A stretch of DNA of 64,000 bases from Lytechinus variegatus (lineage: Eukaryota > Echinodermata > Echinoidea > Temnopleuroida > Toxopneustidae): contig NC_054751.1 in the NCBI RefSeq assembly GCF_018143015.1, forward strand, positions 14,059,292-14,123,291, written 5' to 3'. Below are positions 1 to 13,057 of the stretch, piece after piece. The translations under genes were made by a program, and so were the position numbers. The notes below the pieces were generated by a model. That model was given only the letters and a program-made list of their open reading frames with translations. It did not search any database and was not told the origin of the DNA. Position 1 is the stretch's first letter, and each line of letters begins with the position of its first letter.

Positions 1-3000
1 ATCTCCACGAATGGAGGGCGCTATGACGTGAGTCTGTCTGAGCGATTGCGGTTTGCCATCTACTGGGATGAGAAGCCTTCACAGGTCAGGAGATGTACAT
101 GGTTCTACAAGAGCGACAGTGAAAACAGATTCATTCCATATGAAGAACAGATGGCTAATATGCTTGAGGTAAGCATTTGATTTCATTGGTTTATGCTACA
201 GTCACTACAATAAAACCGACTCCAAACCGACCAATGGTATGTCAATGTAATATCTTTTGTTGATCTGGAGTTGTTTTCATCGGTGTGACAGGGCATTAAA
301 GGTAAGGAAAAGTTTTGCGAAAATGGAAATAATCATTGTAATCTATCAAACGCTTTCCTTGATAAGTAGGAAGAATGTCATGAATTAGTCTTAAGGCCAA
401 AAAAATAGTTTCAATTTATTTTCCTGTAATTTTATGTTCAGCCATGGGTCATTCATGTTATGATTTGTTTTTTTCTTTTTGACTATTACAATATTGTAGA
501 TACAGGTTTTAGGGATATCTTGGGATATGACTATCAAATTAGAGGCATATGGCCTTCAGATGGACAGAAATGTGTCAATGTTCACTCTTTATTTTACATA
601 TAAATGATATTGATTTTGTATCAAAGAAAACTTTGAATAATTTCTGAATACCCATCTAATTTCAGGAAGAATACCGGACCGCAACACTTCAGAACCAATG
701 GCACCGGAGACTGGAGCTCTCCGATGGTGAGACCATCATCATGCACAACGCCAACGTCATTGTCCACTTCCGACCCTCGGCCAGGCCGGACGAGTGGGGT
801 GCATCACCGGACACTCAGATGAGACCCAGGGTGGTCAAGAGAGGTGTTGATGATATCGACAGCATCCAACAGGGTCAGTTTTATTACCTTTCTTTCCAGA
901 AGAGTCTGTATGTATTGCATTTTATCCCTTTGATGTGATAATAAAATTTCTTAATAAAAGTACACTTTACACCAAACATGGTGTAAAGTTCATAATTAGC
1001 AGTTTGCCAGTTTATAATTAGCAGATATGTTGGAGGGAGGGTTAATGTGTTTGTGTGTCAGTAATCTAATCAATTAGTTTTTACAGATGTGTATCAATAT
1101 ACATATATTTATATATGTGACCTTTTACGTCAACATCTGAACGAAGTGACCAGGGGGGCATTTCCCAAAGATTTAAGTATGACTTGAAGTCGCCCTTAAA
1201 AGCCTCGTTGGGTAAGGTATAAAAGGCATGACCGCATTGATCAGATCATGCGAAGAGAACGCGCACAATAAGATTGCGTGTTGCATATCTTGTACGCGTC
1301 GTTATTTAAGTGCGACCTAACTAGTCATGCTTAAATCTTTGTGAAACACCCCCCAGGGATAAAAAAAACTTCCCACATAAACCTTGTATTACTGGACATG
1401 CTGCAGCAGCCACTTTGAATACATCAACCTTGTTTGCCTCAGGAATAGTTCACTCTTTTGTATCCTATTAGTGGTGTATATGCTAATCCCTACTTTATTT
1501 TTTCTTACTTTCCTTTAAATGAGTGGTATTGAAAAACAAAACATATACTTTAATTCTTAAAATTTTTCATATTTACTCATAGGAGAGCCAAGTCAAGTGG
1601 ACCATCTAGTCTTTGTAATCCATGGCATTGGACCAGTGTGTGATCTAAGATTTAGAACCATCACAGAATGTGGTAAGTCCTGAATCAGGTTTGAATTTAT
1701 CCTTAACCTGTTGGAAACAGGCTTATTATTCTCCATTTATAGCACACATTTTCCATGTAAACACCTGCCCGCAAATTTCAGTCTCCATCTCCAATGTGTT
1801 TAATTGATTTTGAAACCTAGTCACTGATAGTCAGTTGGTAAAGCATAGGTCAAATTGTTTCTTTTTCCGTGATCAAAACCAAGTCAATTGAGGTGTTTCC
1901 TGTAATGCAATAATCCTAATTACTTATTTCTCAGATAGGATGTCAAGACATTCAGTCTTTGGATTTATCAATAAAAAGGTGATTGATTTTATTTAAAAGA
2001 GAAATTATTTTTATTGGAATCAAAATGTGAAATATAAAACTCCTTTCTCTATATTTGTATTTCTGTTTGATATAGTTGATGATTTCAGATCACTATCACT
2101 TGGTTTGATGAGTTCTCATTTTAAGTCAGCCCAGGAGGAAGGAAGAGCAGGGCGTGTTGAATTCCTACCAGTATACTGGTATGCAGCGCTCCATGGGGAC
2201 GCCACAGGTGTCGATAGGCAAGTATTTTATCATTCTATTCAGCCATGGAACAAAATACAATTAGAAATGGAGATTGATAATTGTAATTAATTAAATTATA
2301 ATCAATTACTTTATGAATTTACTCAATCAATTTACTTTTATGAAATTCCATAAAGTGTAACTCTCCAGTGCTCTAGGCAGTGGACTCTCCGTAAATTTTT
2401 TTTTTTCATAGTTCATATGAAAATGTTGTAATGTTTTCAAATTTGAGACTGCTTGAGCAATAAGTAATATTCACAGTGAAAAAAAGTCAATTGACTTTGT
2501 ATATACTAATAGGTTGACCATTATAAGCAGTTGCCCTATCGGGTAATTGTGCTAATTTATGACAATATCCCAATTTTACTTTTTGGTAAATACTGTCACA
2601 TCTAATTTCTTTTTCTTTTCACCCACAGCATGCTTGTAAGACCACAACCGTGGGCATCACTTGTGTAATAGCAATTTGCTTTTTTAATTTCTCAACACTT
2701 TATCTGTAAAATACATACCTATTCAGGAAAAGTAATTTTGCTACTTCTTTTGTTTGTCAAAAAATAAGAAATAGGACTTAAATACTCTCCTAAAAGCCAG
2801 CATCATTTTGAAAACGAAATTGAATTTTGGCCTTCAAGACATAGTGTTTAAATGTTTTTTATATGATTTTGATCTTTTCATGAACAGGCGACTAAAGCGC
2901 ATCACTCTTCCGAGCATCAACCGTTTACGAAACTTCACCAACGAGACACTCTTAGACATTCTTTTCTATACCAGTCCTATTTATGCCCAGCAAATTGCTG

Positions 3001-6000
3001 AGGTGGTGTGCTCTGAGATCAATAAATTGTATGCCAAATTTCAAGAGAGAAACCCTGATTTCTGTGGCCAGGTCTCCCTTATTGGACATAGTTTAGGTGA
3101 GTTAGTTTAATACCTTAAAATTGTCATATATAGAAATGTGTATTGTAGCACCCCCAGTTTTGTGCAATGTGGAAAACAGAAAGAAATCATGGATAACAGG
3201 ACAAGAACACAGAATTTCACTGAAAATGCTATTATTATAATATTATTATAATTATCACCATCATCATCAATATTATCATCATTACAACCATCATCATTGT
3301 CATCATCACCATCATCATTATTATTATCATTATTAATTCTCTTTCAGGTTCCCTCATTGCTTTCGACCTCCTCAAGCACCAGAAGGACGGTGAGGAGGTG
3401 GAGTCGGAAGAGAACCTCATCAAGTCTGAGATCTACGCTGACAAACCCCCGACTCCTGCGCCCTCTGCGGAGTCCCTGACACCGTCCAGCAGCAGTGCGT
3501 CCCTTCTCAGCGGGGCCACGTTGGACGAAGGTCCCGCAGTCATCACCCTTGAGGAATCCCTGGAATCTATGGGGCTTCTGGACCTGCTACCCAAGTTTGA
3601 GCAGGAAAGAATCGACATGGAAAGTCTGGTATGAACCATTTTATTTATCTTTTGATGATGGTAATAGTGATGAAAATTTGATGATAATAATGGTAATTAA
3701 CCTTTTTTTTTTATATGGGGCATGTCACATAATATGACTATTTTTCGATGGGCTTCAGAAAGAAAAAAAGGAGGAGAAAATGTGTTGTTGAGTGTAATTT
3801 TGAATTTAATCTGCTAACCTTGCTAAATTGTAGTCTTGAAGGAATGATGTTGCTTGCCATGCATGAAATAATTCAGACTCTGACTGATTTAGGACAAAAA
3901 TGCATGTTCAAATCTGCAGTTTTTTCCAATATACATGTACATGTAGAATTCAGGAAAATTTTACAGCTTTTTAGCTAGAATGTGGTCTTTCTAATTTCTT
4001 TGGTGCTAAGTAAGTGCTCTAAATTGGAGTGATGAACAATAATAAATTGATTTTAATTCTGCTCATAAGTGTCTGTGTTAGACCAGCACAATTAGAATTT
4101 TCTTTTTAATTTCAAAACGCAGGTTTAACTCTCTTACTAACCAAAATATACTTCTCATTTCTATGGACTGGTAGGTGTCATCTTCTTTTTTGGTGGTTAT
4201 CTTTTTCAGTATTCTTAAAATAGATGATATACATGTAGCAAGGAATTCATCGAAATTTGTTGTATTCCATCATCTCATACTATCTTTTTCAATTGATGAC
4301 CATTAGTATAAAGAACTGATTTTCCTAAGAATTGTAGAAAAGAGATCCTCATTTTTAGACCTCAGTTCAATATCAGTAATGTTGTATAACACTGATGTTA
4401 ATAAGCATTTGCACTGCACTGAAATTACCGTAGAATTCCTCTTCTTAATCTTATCATTAATACTAGCTCATGTGCAGTGATGCAGATCTAAAAGAGATGG
4501 GAATTCCCCTTGGTCCCAGGAAGAAACTTGGGGGCTTCCTTCGAGATCAAGCAGCAAAAGAGGTAAATTTTTATGAAAATATGACAGATATGATTTAAAA
4601 CTGATCAATAAAGTAATTTGCAGAAAATAATGAAGGATTGTAGGATACTAGTTCTCTGTAGATTATGATTTTGTTGTCAAAAGCTTATATTCATTGATTT
4701 ATCATTAGTCTGAAACACTGTAAGTGATATTTGAAGGCCATTGTATTATATGTTTAACATATAATTTTAGATAAATCTTAATTTGTATTTTATTACATTT
4801 TAATGTGCCTTACAAGTGATGTGCTATTGTGTCATAGAATGCCTTTTAAACTTGGCCTAGATAGAAATTAACATGTAATTAGCTTGATTGTGTTAACACG
4901 TAATGAGTATATAACCTGACTGCAAATAACAAACCCAAATTATGATATTAACTAAATTCTTGTAATCAAGCTAGCCAGCTTAATCTTAACAATAGTTTAG
5001 GGGCTGTTCAGAGGCTTTCAGCCCTCCTCTGCAATTATTTTGCGATAAATCAATAACATGAAAAGCTTGCATCTTATTGTTTCGTGAATCTTTAAAAGAT
5101 CTTGCTTACAATTGAGACCAAGTTACCTAGTTATGTGGTTCAGAAATTATTTTTTCTTGGTGCATGTAACATCCAAAAATTACATTTCTATCCAAAAGTC
5201 ATAAATGTATCTATCATTGTTTTTTACTTCTACTTATAAGATTCAATTAATTCCATGATGTTATTGATCTGAATAGTTTTGGTCATGATATTGATTGAAA
5301 AAAAACAAGAAAAACAATTAAATAATTTATAAGCTATTACAATTTACAAATAAGAATGAAATACACAAGAAAAAATATTCTGATAGCAAATTTCTTTTAT
5401 TATTATATTATTATTTGTTTGGTGTCACCTGTGCCGGGGAGGCGAAAAGCGAACTTAGTCACTGTTACCCGCAGGTCTTTCCTCCTGATCTGATTGGGGA
5501 TTCTTTAAAGTACACTTGATCAGAAACAACCAGAGTCTTTAAATGATGAACACAAGAGGGCTTCACTGTATGTCTGGGCTGAAAGTATCACTGACATTAT
5601 TATTTTATGTTTTGCATTTCAGGCGAAGCGAAAGGAATCCCTGATGCAACAAGAACAGGCCAAGGCTGAACAGAAAGCTGTGCAGGAGGAGGAGAGGCGG
5701 AAACAGGAAGAGTTGGCAGTTTCAACGGTAGTACAATCCTCCTCCAGGAATGCTCTTCATGCTGCAATGTCTGTTCATGTTGACTATGAACCAGGGCTAG
5801 AGGGTAGGTAACAGACTTTGGAATGTCTTGTGTATTACATGTTTTGTCAAACACACTAGATATCTCACAGATGCCTTGAGATGTTATTCTGATGTTTTAC
5901 GTATAATATTATTGATGTTGTTATTTTCATATTGTGCTTTCTTGTGGTGCATTCCCAAAGTGCATACAGGAAGAATTTAAAAAAAAAATCAGATTCTGAT

Positions 6001-9000
6001 CACTTGATTGTAATAAAAAACTTTGAAGGTTTTGTAAGTTTATGAAACAAGAGAATATCTTTAATCCTTAAATTTGATTAGCTGTTTGGTCATTGAGAAT
6101 ATACATGTACTGCACTCAAGTTCTGTAATAAGAATAACAATTGAAATGTATTGGCATGTAATACCAGGGATTTATTCTGCATGGGTGTTTCATAAAGCTG
6201 TTAGTAAGTGCCAATGTGTTTATGTACAACATGTGACCTGTTATTGTGCTAAATGAGATACCAAAATTTGTTCTGTTTTAATGAATTGGGAATGAAGTGG
6301 GAATGAATTTGCTATAATTCTAATCCAAACAAATACATAAATTTGACATAAAAATACATGTTTTCAACAAGAATTTCAATCTTCAATGCTCCGATTTTAA
6401 TCTGAACTCATACTAGTGATTTAGGATTAGAATGTGGCACCTTGGCACCTAAAGGCCACCGCACACCTTACGACCCGACTGGTCTGCTACTGGCTTGAGA
6501 CTGAGTGAGGGGAGATGAATGGCAAGGTAGTCATAATCCTCGACACCGCACACCTTGCGATCTAATCTGCGACTCACGCATGCGCTTTTTGCCATAGCAA
6601 CTGAGAAAGTGTGCTTACTACTGCATATGCGCGTTGTTTATCATATACGCGTCGTACAACTCTGCTGTCTGATTGGCTGGAAGTTGGATTGAGCTTGCGA
6701 TCCAGTCATAAGGATTTGACATGTCAAATCCTTCCAATGTTCCTTACAACTTGTCTCTGACCGGTCTGCGACGCTCAAGCTGACAAGAGCTGTGACGTCA
6801 CATCTCCCCTCACTCAGTCGCAAGCCAGTCGCAGACCAGTCGGGTCGTAAGGTAGTTCCAGGTAAGTGATGCTTAATTTATGAACATCTTTAGGAAATAC
6901 AACTTTGGCAAGACATACAGATGTACTTGTATTTCCATGTGTTTTTTTCTTTTCATACAGGTGTTGGGCAGCCATTTGTAAACTATCCTCAGCTAGACTT
7001 CAATCCAGCCTGTTTCTTTGCCTTGGGTTCTCCTATTGGTATGTTTCTCACGATAAGAGGTGTAGGGAGAGTGGGTGAGAACTATCGACTGCCAACCTGC
7101 CCTTTCATGTTCAACGTGTTTCACCCTGTAAGTAGCACTTCAATGTATAAATCAATTCACCCCTATTTTTATTTTAATTCTTTTATTCAGGTATCGAATA
7201 GAATAATGGTACAAGTAATGTAATTGTATGATAGCCTTGGCATTGGGAAAAATTTCTTATATTTTTGTTTAATGTAAATTCCGACCTGGGCTCTGTGGGT
7301 GTTGCAAGAAAATATTTGCGATCAACTGCAAATATTCTGTTGCATTTTCACAACTGATAGATCAATGGTAGCTGTAGCAAATCAGACTAAACTTCTTGTT
7401 TCAAGGAGCAGATTAGCAATCATTCACTAATTTGTAATTAACTACAAGACATGTGATTGATTTAGAGACCAAAAATAGACTTGCAATTGATCGCAAGTTT
7501 CTTGCATTTCCCCATAAAAGTCAAACCATCATTCATAAGCACAAGTCAATGATGGTTTGAGTGTAGAATCACAAATTCATGTCATAGAAATGCATCTATT
7601 AAGGTCATAGGTATCAAAACCATAGGGCTTATTCTTATATCAAGAAATGTACATAAGAAACATTTGGTAGTTACGTTATCTTCTAAGAAAACTCAGTGAA
7701 ATTTGCTGTCAGTATGTTTTACAAATTTTCAGATTAAGGTTTCAGTCCCTGTTTTTTAAACTACATGCCGTATCATGATGCAAATGAATAATAAAACCCA
7801 ATTCTTATTTATTTGTTGTTGTTGTTGTTAGTTTGACCCTGTGGCATACCGTATAGAGCCCCTGATTCATCCAACCTTAGCAGATATCAAACCTGTTCTA
7901 ATGCCTCATCATAAGGGAAGAAAACGACTTCATCTAGGTGAGTAAATAAATACTATCTCCTTTCGATCAGGGTACTGTAAAACAAAGCTTTGGGATTGAT
8001 TGCATGATCGATTTTAAGGTTTGAGTGTACATTTGGAGTTTTTTGCAATTGTAAAAGTGATCCTGTGATCATAGCTTCATTGCATGACCAGTACACAAAC
8101 TTTTGTATGATATAAGCATTTTATGAAAAAAAAGTTTTTGCACTCCTCAGGAAAATCAGGATCTCAGCATCCATCAGTGTCCATGTTAATTACACATTCC
8201 TGCTTGTTTACAAAGTCATGGCAATAAATTCCTCTGTTGTTGGTTTCATGTACATTTCTTCCTGCCTGTAATATACAATAGTCGATTTCAGTTCCTGTCC
8301 ACCTGTTTAGCGTCAGTTTCACTCTGGAATTTCCTGTGTAATATACATCATGTCAAGCAATATCCAAATGCACCTGTTAAATTATGTGACCTACCCCCCC
8401 CCCCCCCCACCTCCCCTTCCTCTCTCACTCTCTTTCTTTCTAACCAGTTTAAACCAGTTCAGGCATAATGACATCATGAACAAAACAAAGAAGAAAGGGA
8501 AATACAATATATCATTCAAAATCTTTATATCTTTTTTATTCATATTGAATGTGATAAAATAATGATATTGCTGAAGTTCATTAATGCACAGTCTGTGGAG
8601 AATAGATTGCCAGTTTCTTGTAAGAAATTCTGAAGAATAAGGTATTTCTTGAAGCAGTTCCCAACGCTGAAAGCCCTGGTATAATGCCCATTTTTATCTC
8701 TCTCTCGTTTGTGATTAATTTTCCATTTTATCATCCTTAAATTATTATTACAATAAATCCATGATTTCTTATACAGAGCTTAGAGAAAGCCTCTCCCACT
8801 TTGGGTCCGATCTCAAGCGCAGCCTCATAGAGTCAATGAAAAAGACATGGAACACCTTACATCAATTTGCGCTTGCCCATCGGACAGAAGAGGAACAGGA
8901 AGAAACGGATCCCAACACCGTCACAGATGAGCAGATGGAAGCGGTTGCCGAGCAACTGAGTAAACAGCAGCTAGCCAATCAGCAAACTGAAGCAGACGGG

Positions 9001-10118
9001 CAGTCAAGAGAGCAAGGTAGTTTTAAGTCAGATATTTTTTTTTATTTTAGGGGGGAATCATATACATGCTTTCTGTTTGATGATCCACTTTTTGAAAGTA
9101 ATGATTATGATGATATTGTTAATAGTCAATTATATATTGCTCAGAGCAACTGTTTCAAAGTGTTTTTATATAACCTTGGCAAAGAAATTTTCAATTTTGT
9201 TTTGATGATTATACTGATTTCAGTTATCCAGGAAAATATATGACCCTAAAAAGTGCTTCTCGGCCTATTAAAACCATGGAAATTGTAAGAGAACGATATC
9301 TTATAATTGATGCCAACCTTTATGAAACAGTGCCTTAAAAGACAAGTTTTACAGCAGTAATAATGATTATCATATTTCGCTTTTGTTAAGTGCTTATTGG
9401 ATCAGAATTTGTATTTTGTCTTTTTTTTTTACAGAAGAGAACCTAAGACTTGGTCAGTTGAACGGAGGGAAGCGAATTGATTACGTCCTACAGGAAGCAC
9501 CCCTAGAAAGCTTTAATGAATATCTCTTCGCTATGAGCAGTCATGCGTGTTATTGGTAAGAAGTTACTTTTTAGATTATCTGACATCTTAAGGCAACATT
9601 TTAATCTTATCCCCTCTATCTCTCTTCCCTCCTTTTCTCTTCTCTCTTCCTTTCTCTTCTGTCTTTCTTTCTTTCCTTTTTTTTCTGTTCTTTTTTTCTC
9701 TTCTTTTAATTTTCTCTTCCCCTTCTCACTCTTCTTTTCTCCTCTCCTCTCTTTTCTTCTCTTCTTTTATCTTCTCTTTTCTTTAAATTTTGGTATATTT
9801 TTTCCTCTTTACTATTTTTATCTGTGTTAATTTTTCTCTAAAATTGTTTATTTTTATTTTCTCTTTCGTTCCTCTTTCCTTTCTTCTCTCCTTTATATCC
9901 CTTCTTCTCTTATCTTTTCTATTTATTCCCTCTCCTCTCCCCTCCTTATCTTTTTAATTTTTTTTACTTTGATTTACTCATATTTTCATCTATTGTGCAG
10001 GGAATCTGAGGACACAGTATTAATGGTGCTAAAGGAAGTGTATGGAGTCTTAGGAATCTACCCTCAACTATCAGGACCAAGATCCGATTCAACACCTAGT
10101 ACCCCTCTCAGATACTAG
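1..10118 (+). CDS. DDHD2: DDHD2/SEC23IP-type phospholipase A1 (5'-partial, 13 exons)
   Basis: Intracellular PA-preferring phospholipase A1 family, which acts on ER/Golgi-side membranes and, for DDHD2, on neutral lipids. Exons read from the sequence: 1-168, 666-873, 1583-1672, 2076-2217, 2888-3096, 3348-3628, 4467-4562, 5623-5803, 6961-7127, 7832-7937, 8777-9016, 9435-9555, 10001-10118. All phases agree, giving 708 visible residues. In order: the second half of a WWE-type domain ([10 protein letters not shown]); [11 protein letters not shown]; the lipase nucleophile elbow GHSLG at about residues 269-273, with Ser 271 split from the final Gly by an intron; a SAM domain at about 338-398; a Glu/Lys/Gln-rich linker; and the C-terminal DDHD domain ([44 protein letters not shown]). 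The SAM domain argues against DDHD1. The N-terminus lies outside the window, so DDHD2 versus SEC23IP cannot be settled. The usual catalytic and metal residues are present. Confidence 0.93.
1153..1354. mobile_element. MITE in intron 2 of the DDHD gene
   Basis: A roughly 200-bp element with terminal inverted repeats of about 30 bp. The left end reads ggggggcatttcccaaag and the right end is its imperfect reverse complement, ending in a run of C. The flanking ccag on both sides may be a short target duplication. It has no coding capacity. Confidence 0.75.
2218..2887 (+). other. GC-AG intron of the DDHD gene
   Basis: The donor reads AG|GCAAGT and the acceptor AACAG|G. Only this junction keeps the frame and gives the expected [11 protein letters not shown] peptide; no GT donor at this site restores it. 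Apart from the C at +2 the site matches the donor consensus well, as GC donors usually do. Confidence 0.85.
3230..3340. repeat. ATT/ATC microsatellite
   Basis: Imperfect (att)n and (atc)n trinucleotide repeat filling the end of intron 5 of the DDHD gene, just before the exon 6 acceptor. Open frames across it are low-complexity artefacts. Confidence 0.85.
6466..6852. mobile_element. MITE in intron 8 of the DDHD gene
   Basis: Imperfect inverted ends of about 50 bp. The left begins ccttacgacccgactggtct and the right ends agaccagtcgggtcgtaagg. The outermost left-side bases (ggccaccgcacac) have no partner on the right, so one end is probably trimmed. The phrase accgcacacctt recurs inside the element. 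Confidence 0.75.
7290..7505. mobile_element. MITE copy in intron 9, paralogous to 10121-10345
   Basis: AT-rich element with repeated ttgcaattgatcgcaag-like words. It aligns by eye over about 210 bp with the reverse complement of 10121-10345, sharing cacaactgatagatcaa and related stretches. The two copies therefore lie in opposite orientation within one transcript. Confidence 0.65.
9601..9985. repeat. Polypyrimidine (C/T) tract filling intron 12
   Basis: Roughly 380 bp almost entirely of T and C on the + strand, mostly tctctt and ttcctt words, occupying most of the intron between exons 12 and 13. The open frame across it is a low-complexity artefact. Confidence 0.85.
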
Positions 10119-10120
10119 TC

Positions 10121-10345
10121 TGGTCTCATTGAGCATTGCTAGAATCTTGCAATCAATTCCAAGTCAATTTGGGGTCTGAAAATCGTTCACAAGTCTTCAA
10201 GTTAATTGCAAATAAAATTGCAAATTTGCACTCAATTGCTGGTCTGCTTATTTAAAAATGGAAAGTTCTATTTGCTCTATCAGTTGTGAATTGGCAACCG
10301 AAATTTGCAATTGATTGCAAGTATTTTCTGTCAACGCCCCCATGA
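10121..10345. mobile_element. MITE copy just after the DDHD stop codon
   Basis: Starts within a few bases of the stop codon, so it probably forms the first part of the 3' UTR. It is the reverse-orientation relative of 7290-7505. It contains an AATAAA at 10211-10216, which could serve as a poly(A) signal. Confidence 0.6.
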
Positions 10346-10410
10346 GACTGTTTAGATTGGTATATGAAGCAATGTAGACATTTTCACGTTCATGGACCCA
10401 GTTACTAATA

Positions 10411-10880
10411 GGCCCGTATTCTGAACTCGGGTTTAGATTAAACCCTGGTTTAAAGTTGTGGTTTAACTATGGAGAGCCAGTTGGGGCACAAATATATATT
10501 AGTACAATTTCAATTTATTAATTCACATGACACTGAAATCATTCATAAATGCTGGGAATGATAACTGAAGTATTTTTCTTCATTGTGCAAGCAAATGGAA
10601 ACAAAATAGTAGACATAAATATATACAATGTTACCAGATTTTTTTATTTTTTGGATCCCCATAATTTTAGCACAGAGTTAGACCGGAGTCTATGTTAAAC
10701 CTGGGGAGCGTTTCATCAATATTTTCATCCGACAAGTTGTCAGATCTGACATCTTTCCATGATTTTGATTGGCTAAGAGGCACTGTTCCTATGGTAACTG
10801 TCAGATAACATGGGACTTGTCGGATAAAACGTCCGACAAGTCCTTTCATGAAACGCCCCCCTGACCTCAGAATATGGGCC
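10411..10880. mobile_element. MITE with a second MITE nested inside
   Basis: The outer ends read ggcccgtattctga on the left and tcagaatatgggcc on the right. The inner body has gggtttagattaaaccc and related palindromic words. The same family recurs in iPGM intron 8 (20127-20444). The right half is interrupted by another inverted-repeat element. Confidence 0.7.
10703..10861. mobile_element. Inner MITE nested in the 10411-10880 element
   Basis: About 159 bp, with ends ggggagcgtttcat and atgaaacgcccccc and inner inverted pieces around ccgacaagt. No unambiguous target duplication; cct or cctg is possible. Confidence 0.7.
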
Positions 10881-12119
10881 ATTGAATTTGACTTTAATAG
10901 TAACTGCCATAAATGAACCAATAAGGTTTCCATTGCAGCTATCTTCAATGGCAAAGTTACCATTTTTCGCAAGTTTCATGCAACAGGATGCTATTTCAGG
11001 TCCTGTTCTTGAAAGAGACTAGTTACCGAGGAATAATACTGATCTATCTCTGTTCCATGTAATGTGTCATCTCTTTGGTTTGGGCCCAAACATAAATTCA
11101 GGCCATCCTATTTCACATGTATGATTTGATCACTTAAGAATCCAACCTTATACGAACGCTTCAAAGACCTTTTGATAATGTTGTGTTAGATTCATAGACG
11201 TAGGTTGTTGTTTAATAATTAATATTGTACTTCAAAACTCAAGGCCTAATTAACCTTCAGTAATGCCACATACATCTGTCATTTTGTTTTCCCTGAACTC
11301 TCACTACATTTGTTTTGACATCTGTTTTATAAGGTTAGGATCCTATCTGATTGTTAATGACTAAGGATAATACATGGTATTTCAGTCTCCTCTGATTTGC
11401 AATATCAAACCTGTTTAGGTTTAGAATCTGGAAGTTTAGAGGTACCAGGTGTCTAGAAAAATTATATATAAAATTTAAGATGCCATGAATTCATGAAATG
11501 TTTCCATTTTAAGATATATGATTTCCAACTCAAGGTATGTAATGTCCAAAAATTTTAATAAAGGAACAGGATTTTTATGTATTATGCTCTTGTGATATTC
11601 ATGGACCATTGAATAGTGGTTGTTAAAAGGAGAACGAGAAAGGGGATGCATAAAAAGACATTTATTCAAACTAAACATTGTTTTGAAGATGCCGCAGATT
11701 TATGCTTTAGAAGTAAAATTGTATGCTCATACCAATTCAACCAGATATTCTCAGCCATATCCCCTGCAATAATACACTGTTCAGTCTAGTGTATGCCAAA
11801 ATTATTATTTTTTTTTATTTAAGTCTGGATATTTGTCATGTCCTGAAGGAAAAAAAGTTAAAGAACATTTCCAAGAAATTATATAAAGGTACTCTATGGA
11901 GAGTACGTACAAAGTAGAACAGTAAATTATACTATAACATTTATTTATTTGCACGTTATTATATTGTATCAAAGACCTGGATGTTTGATATGAACATTTA
12001 AAGAAATAGTATACTATGTATGGGAACATTCCGAGTGGGGGTGGGCCACATGCACAGATTGGTACCAATAATACCTGTGGCATTTCCATTCATTATAATA
12101 TAGGCTTAAAGAGGACTAT
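10881..12119. other. Intergenic stretch downstream of the DDHD gene
   Basis: No gene recognised. It is probably 3' UTR and flank of the DDHD gene; a candidate AATAAA poly(A) signal lies at 11557-11562. Short open frames on both strands look random. Confidence 0.5.
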
Positions 12120-12131
12120 CAATTTAATGCC

Positions 12132-13045
12132 ATGGAAGCTTAAAAGTGCCACCGAGATGTTGAGATAATTATCTCGGGAAGTCGACATCTTGATAGCAAA
12201 AGATAAGATGACGAGATCCTGGATCTCATCATGTCGACATCTTTTAGAAGAGATGATGAGATGACAAGATCCCGGATCTCATCATGTCAACATCTTTTAG
12301 AAGAGATGTTGAGATGACAAGATCCCGGATCTCATCATGTTGACATCTTTTAGAAGAGATGATGAGATGACAAGATCCTGGATCTCATCATGTTGACATC
12401 TTTTGGAAGAGATGATGAGATGACAAGATCCCGGATCTCATCATGTTGACATCTTGTAGAAGAGATGATGAGATGACAAGATCCTGAATCTCATCATGTT
12501 GACATCTTGTAGAAGAGATGATGAGATGACAAGATCCTGGATCTCATCATGTCAACATCTTAAGAAGAGATGTTGAGATGACAAGATCATCTCATCATCT
12601 CATCATCTTTTCTACAAGATGTCAACATGATGAGATCCGGGATCTTGTCATCTCAACATCTCTTCTAAAAGATGTTGACATGATGAGATCCGGGATCTTG
12701 TCATCTCATCATCTGTTCTAAAAGATGTTGACATGATGAGATCCAGGATCTTGTCATCTCATCATCTCTTCTAAAAGATGTCGACATGATGAGATCCAGG
12801 ATCTCGTCATCTCAACATCTCTTCTAAAAGATGTTGACATGATGAGATCCAGGATCTCGTCATCTCAACATCTCTTCTAAAAGATGTTGACATGATGAGA
12901 TCCAGGATCTCGTCATCTCATCATCTCTTCTAAAAGATGTCAACATGATGAGATCCAGGATCTCGTCATCTTATATTTTGCTATCAAGATGTCGACTTCC
13001 CGAGATAATTATCTCAACATCTCGGTGGCACTTTTAAGCTTCCAT
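12132..13045. mobile_element. 914-bp fold-back DNA element with perfect 12-bp target duplication
   Basis: The outer 70 bp (12132-12201) are an exact reverse complement of 12976-13045. Inside, each arm is a tandem array of about seven units of roughly 53 bp built on gagatccyggatctcatca. Each unit is itself nearly palindromic, and the arms switch orientation near 12585. The flanks 12120-12131 and 13046-13057 are identical (caatttaatgcc), a 12-bp target duplication. No transposase is encoded. The identical ends suggest a young insertion. It resembles fold-back elements in general; the superfamily is unknown. Confidence 0.92.
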
Positions 13046-13057
13046 CAATTTAATGCC

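Noticed and set aside
9543-9830. Hydrophobic open frame resembling membrane segments
   Set aside because: It is the polypyrimidine tract of intron 12 read as Phe/Leu/Ser.
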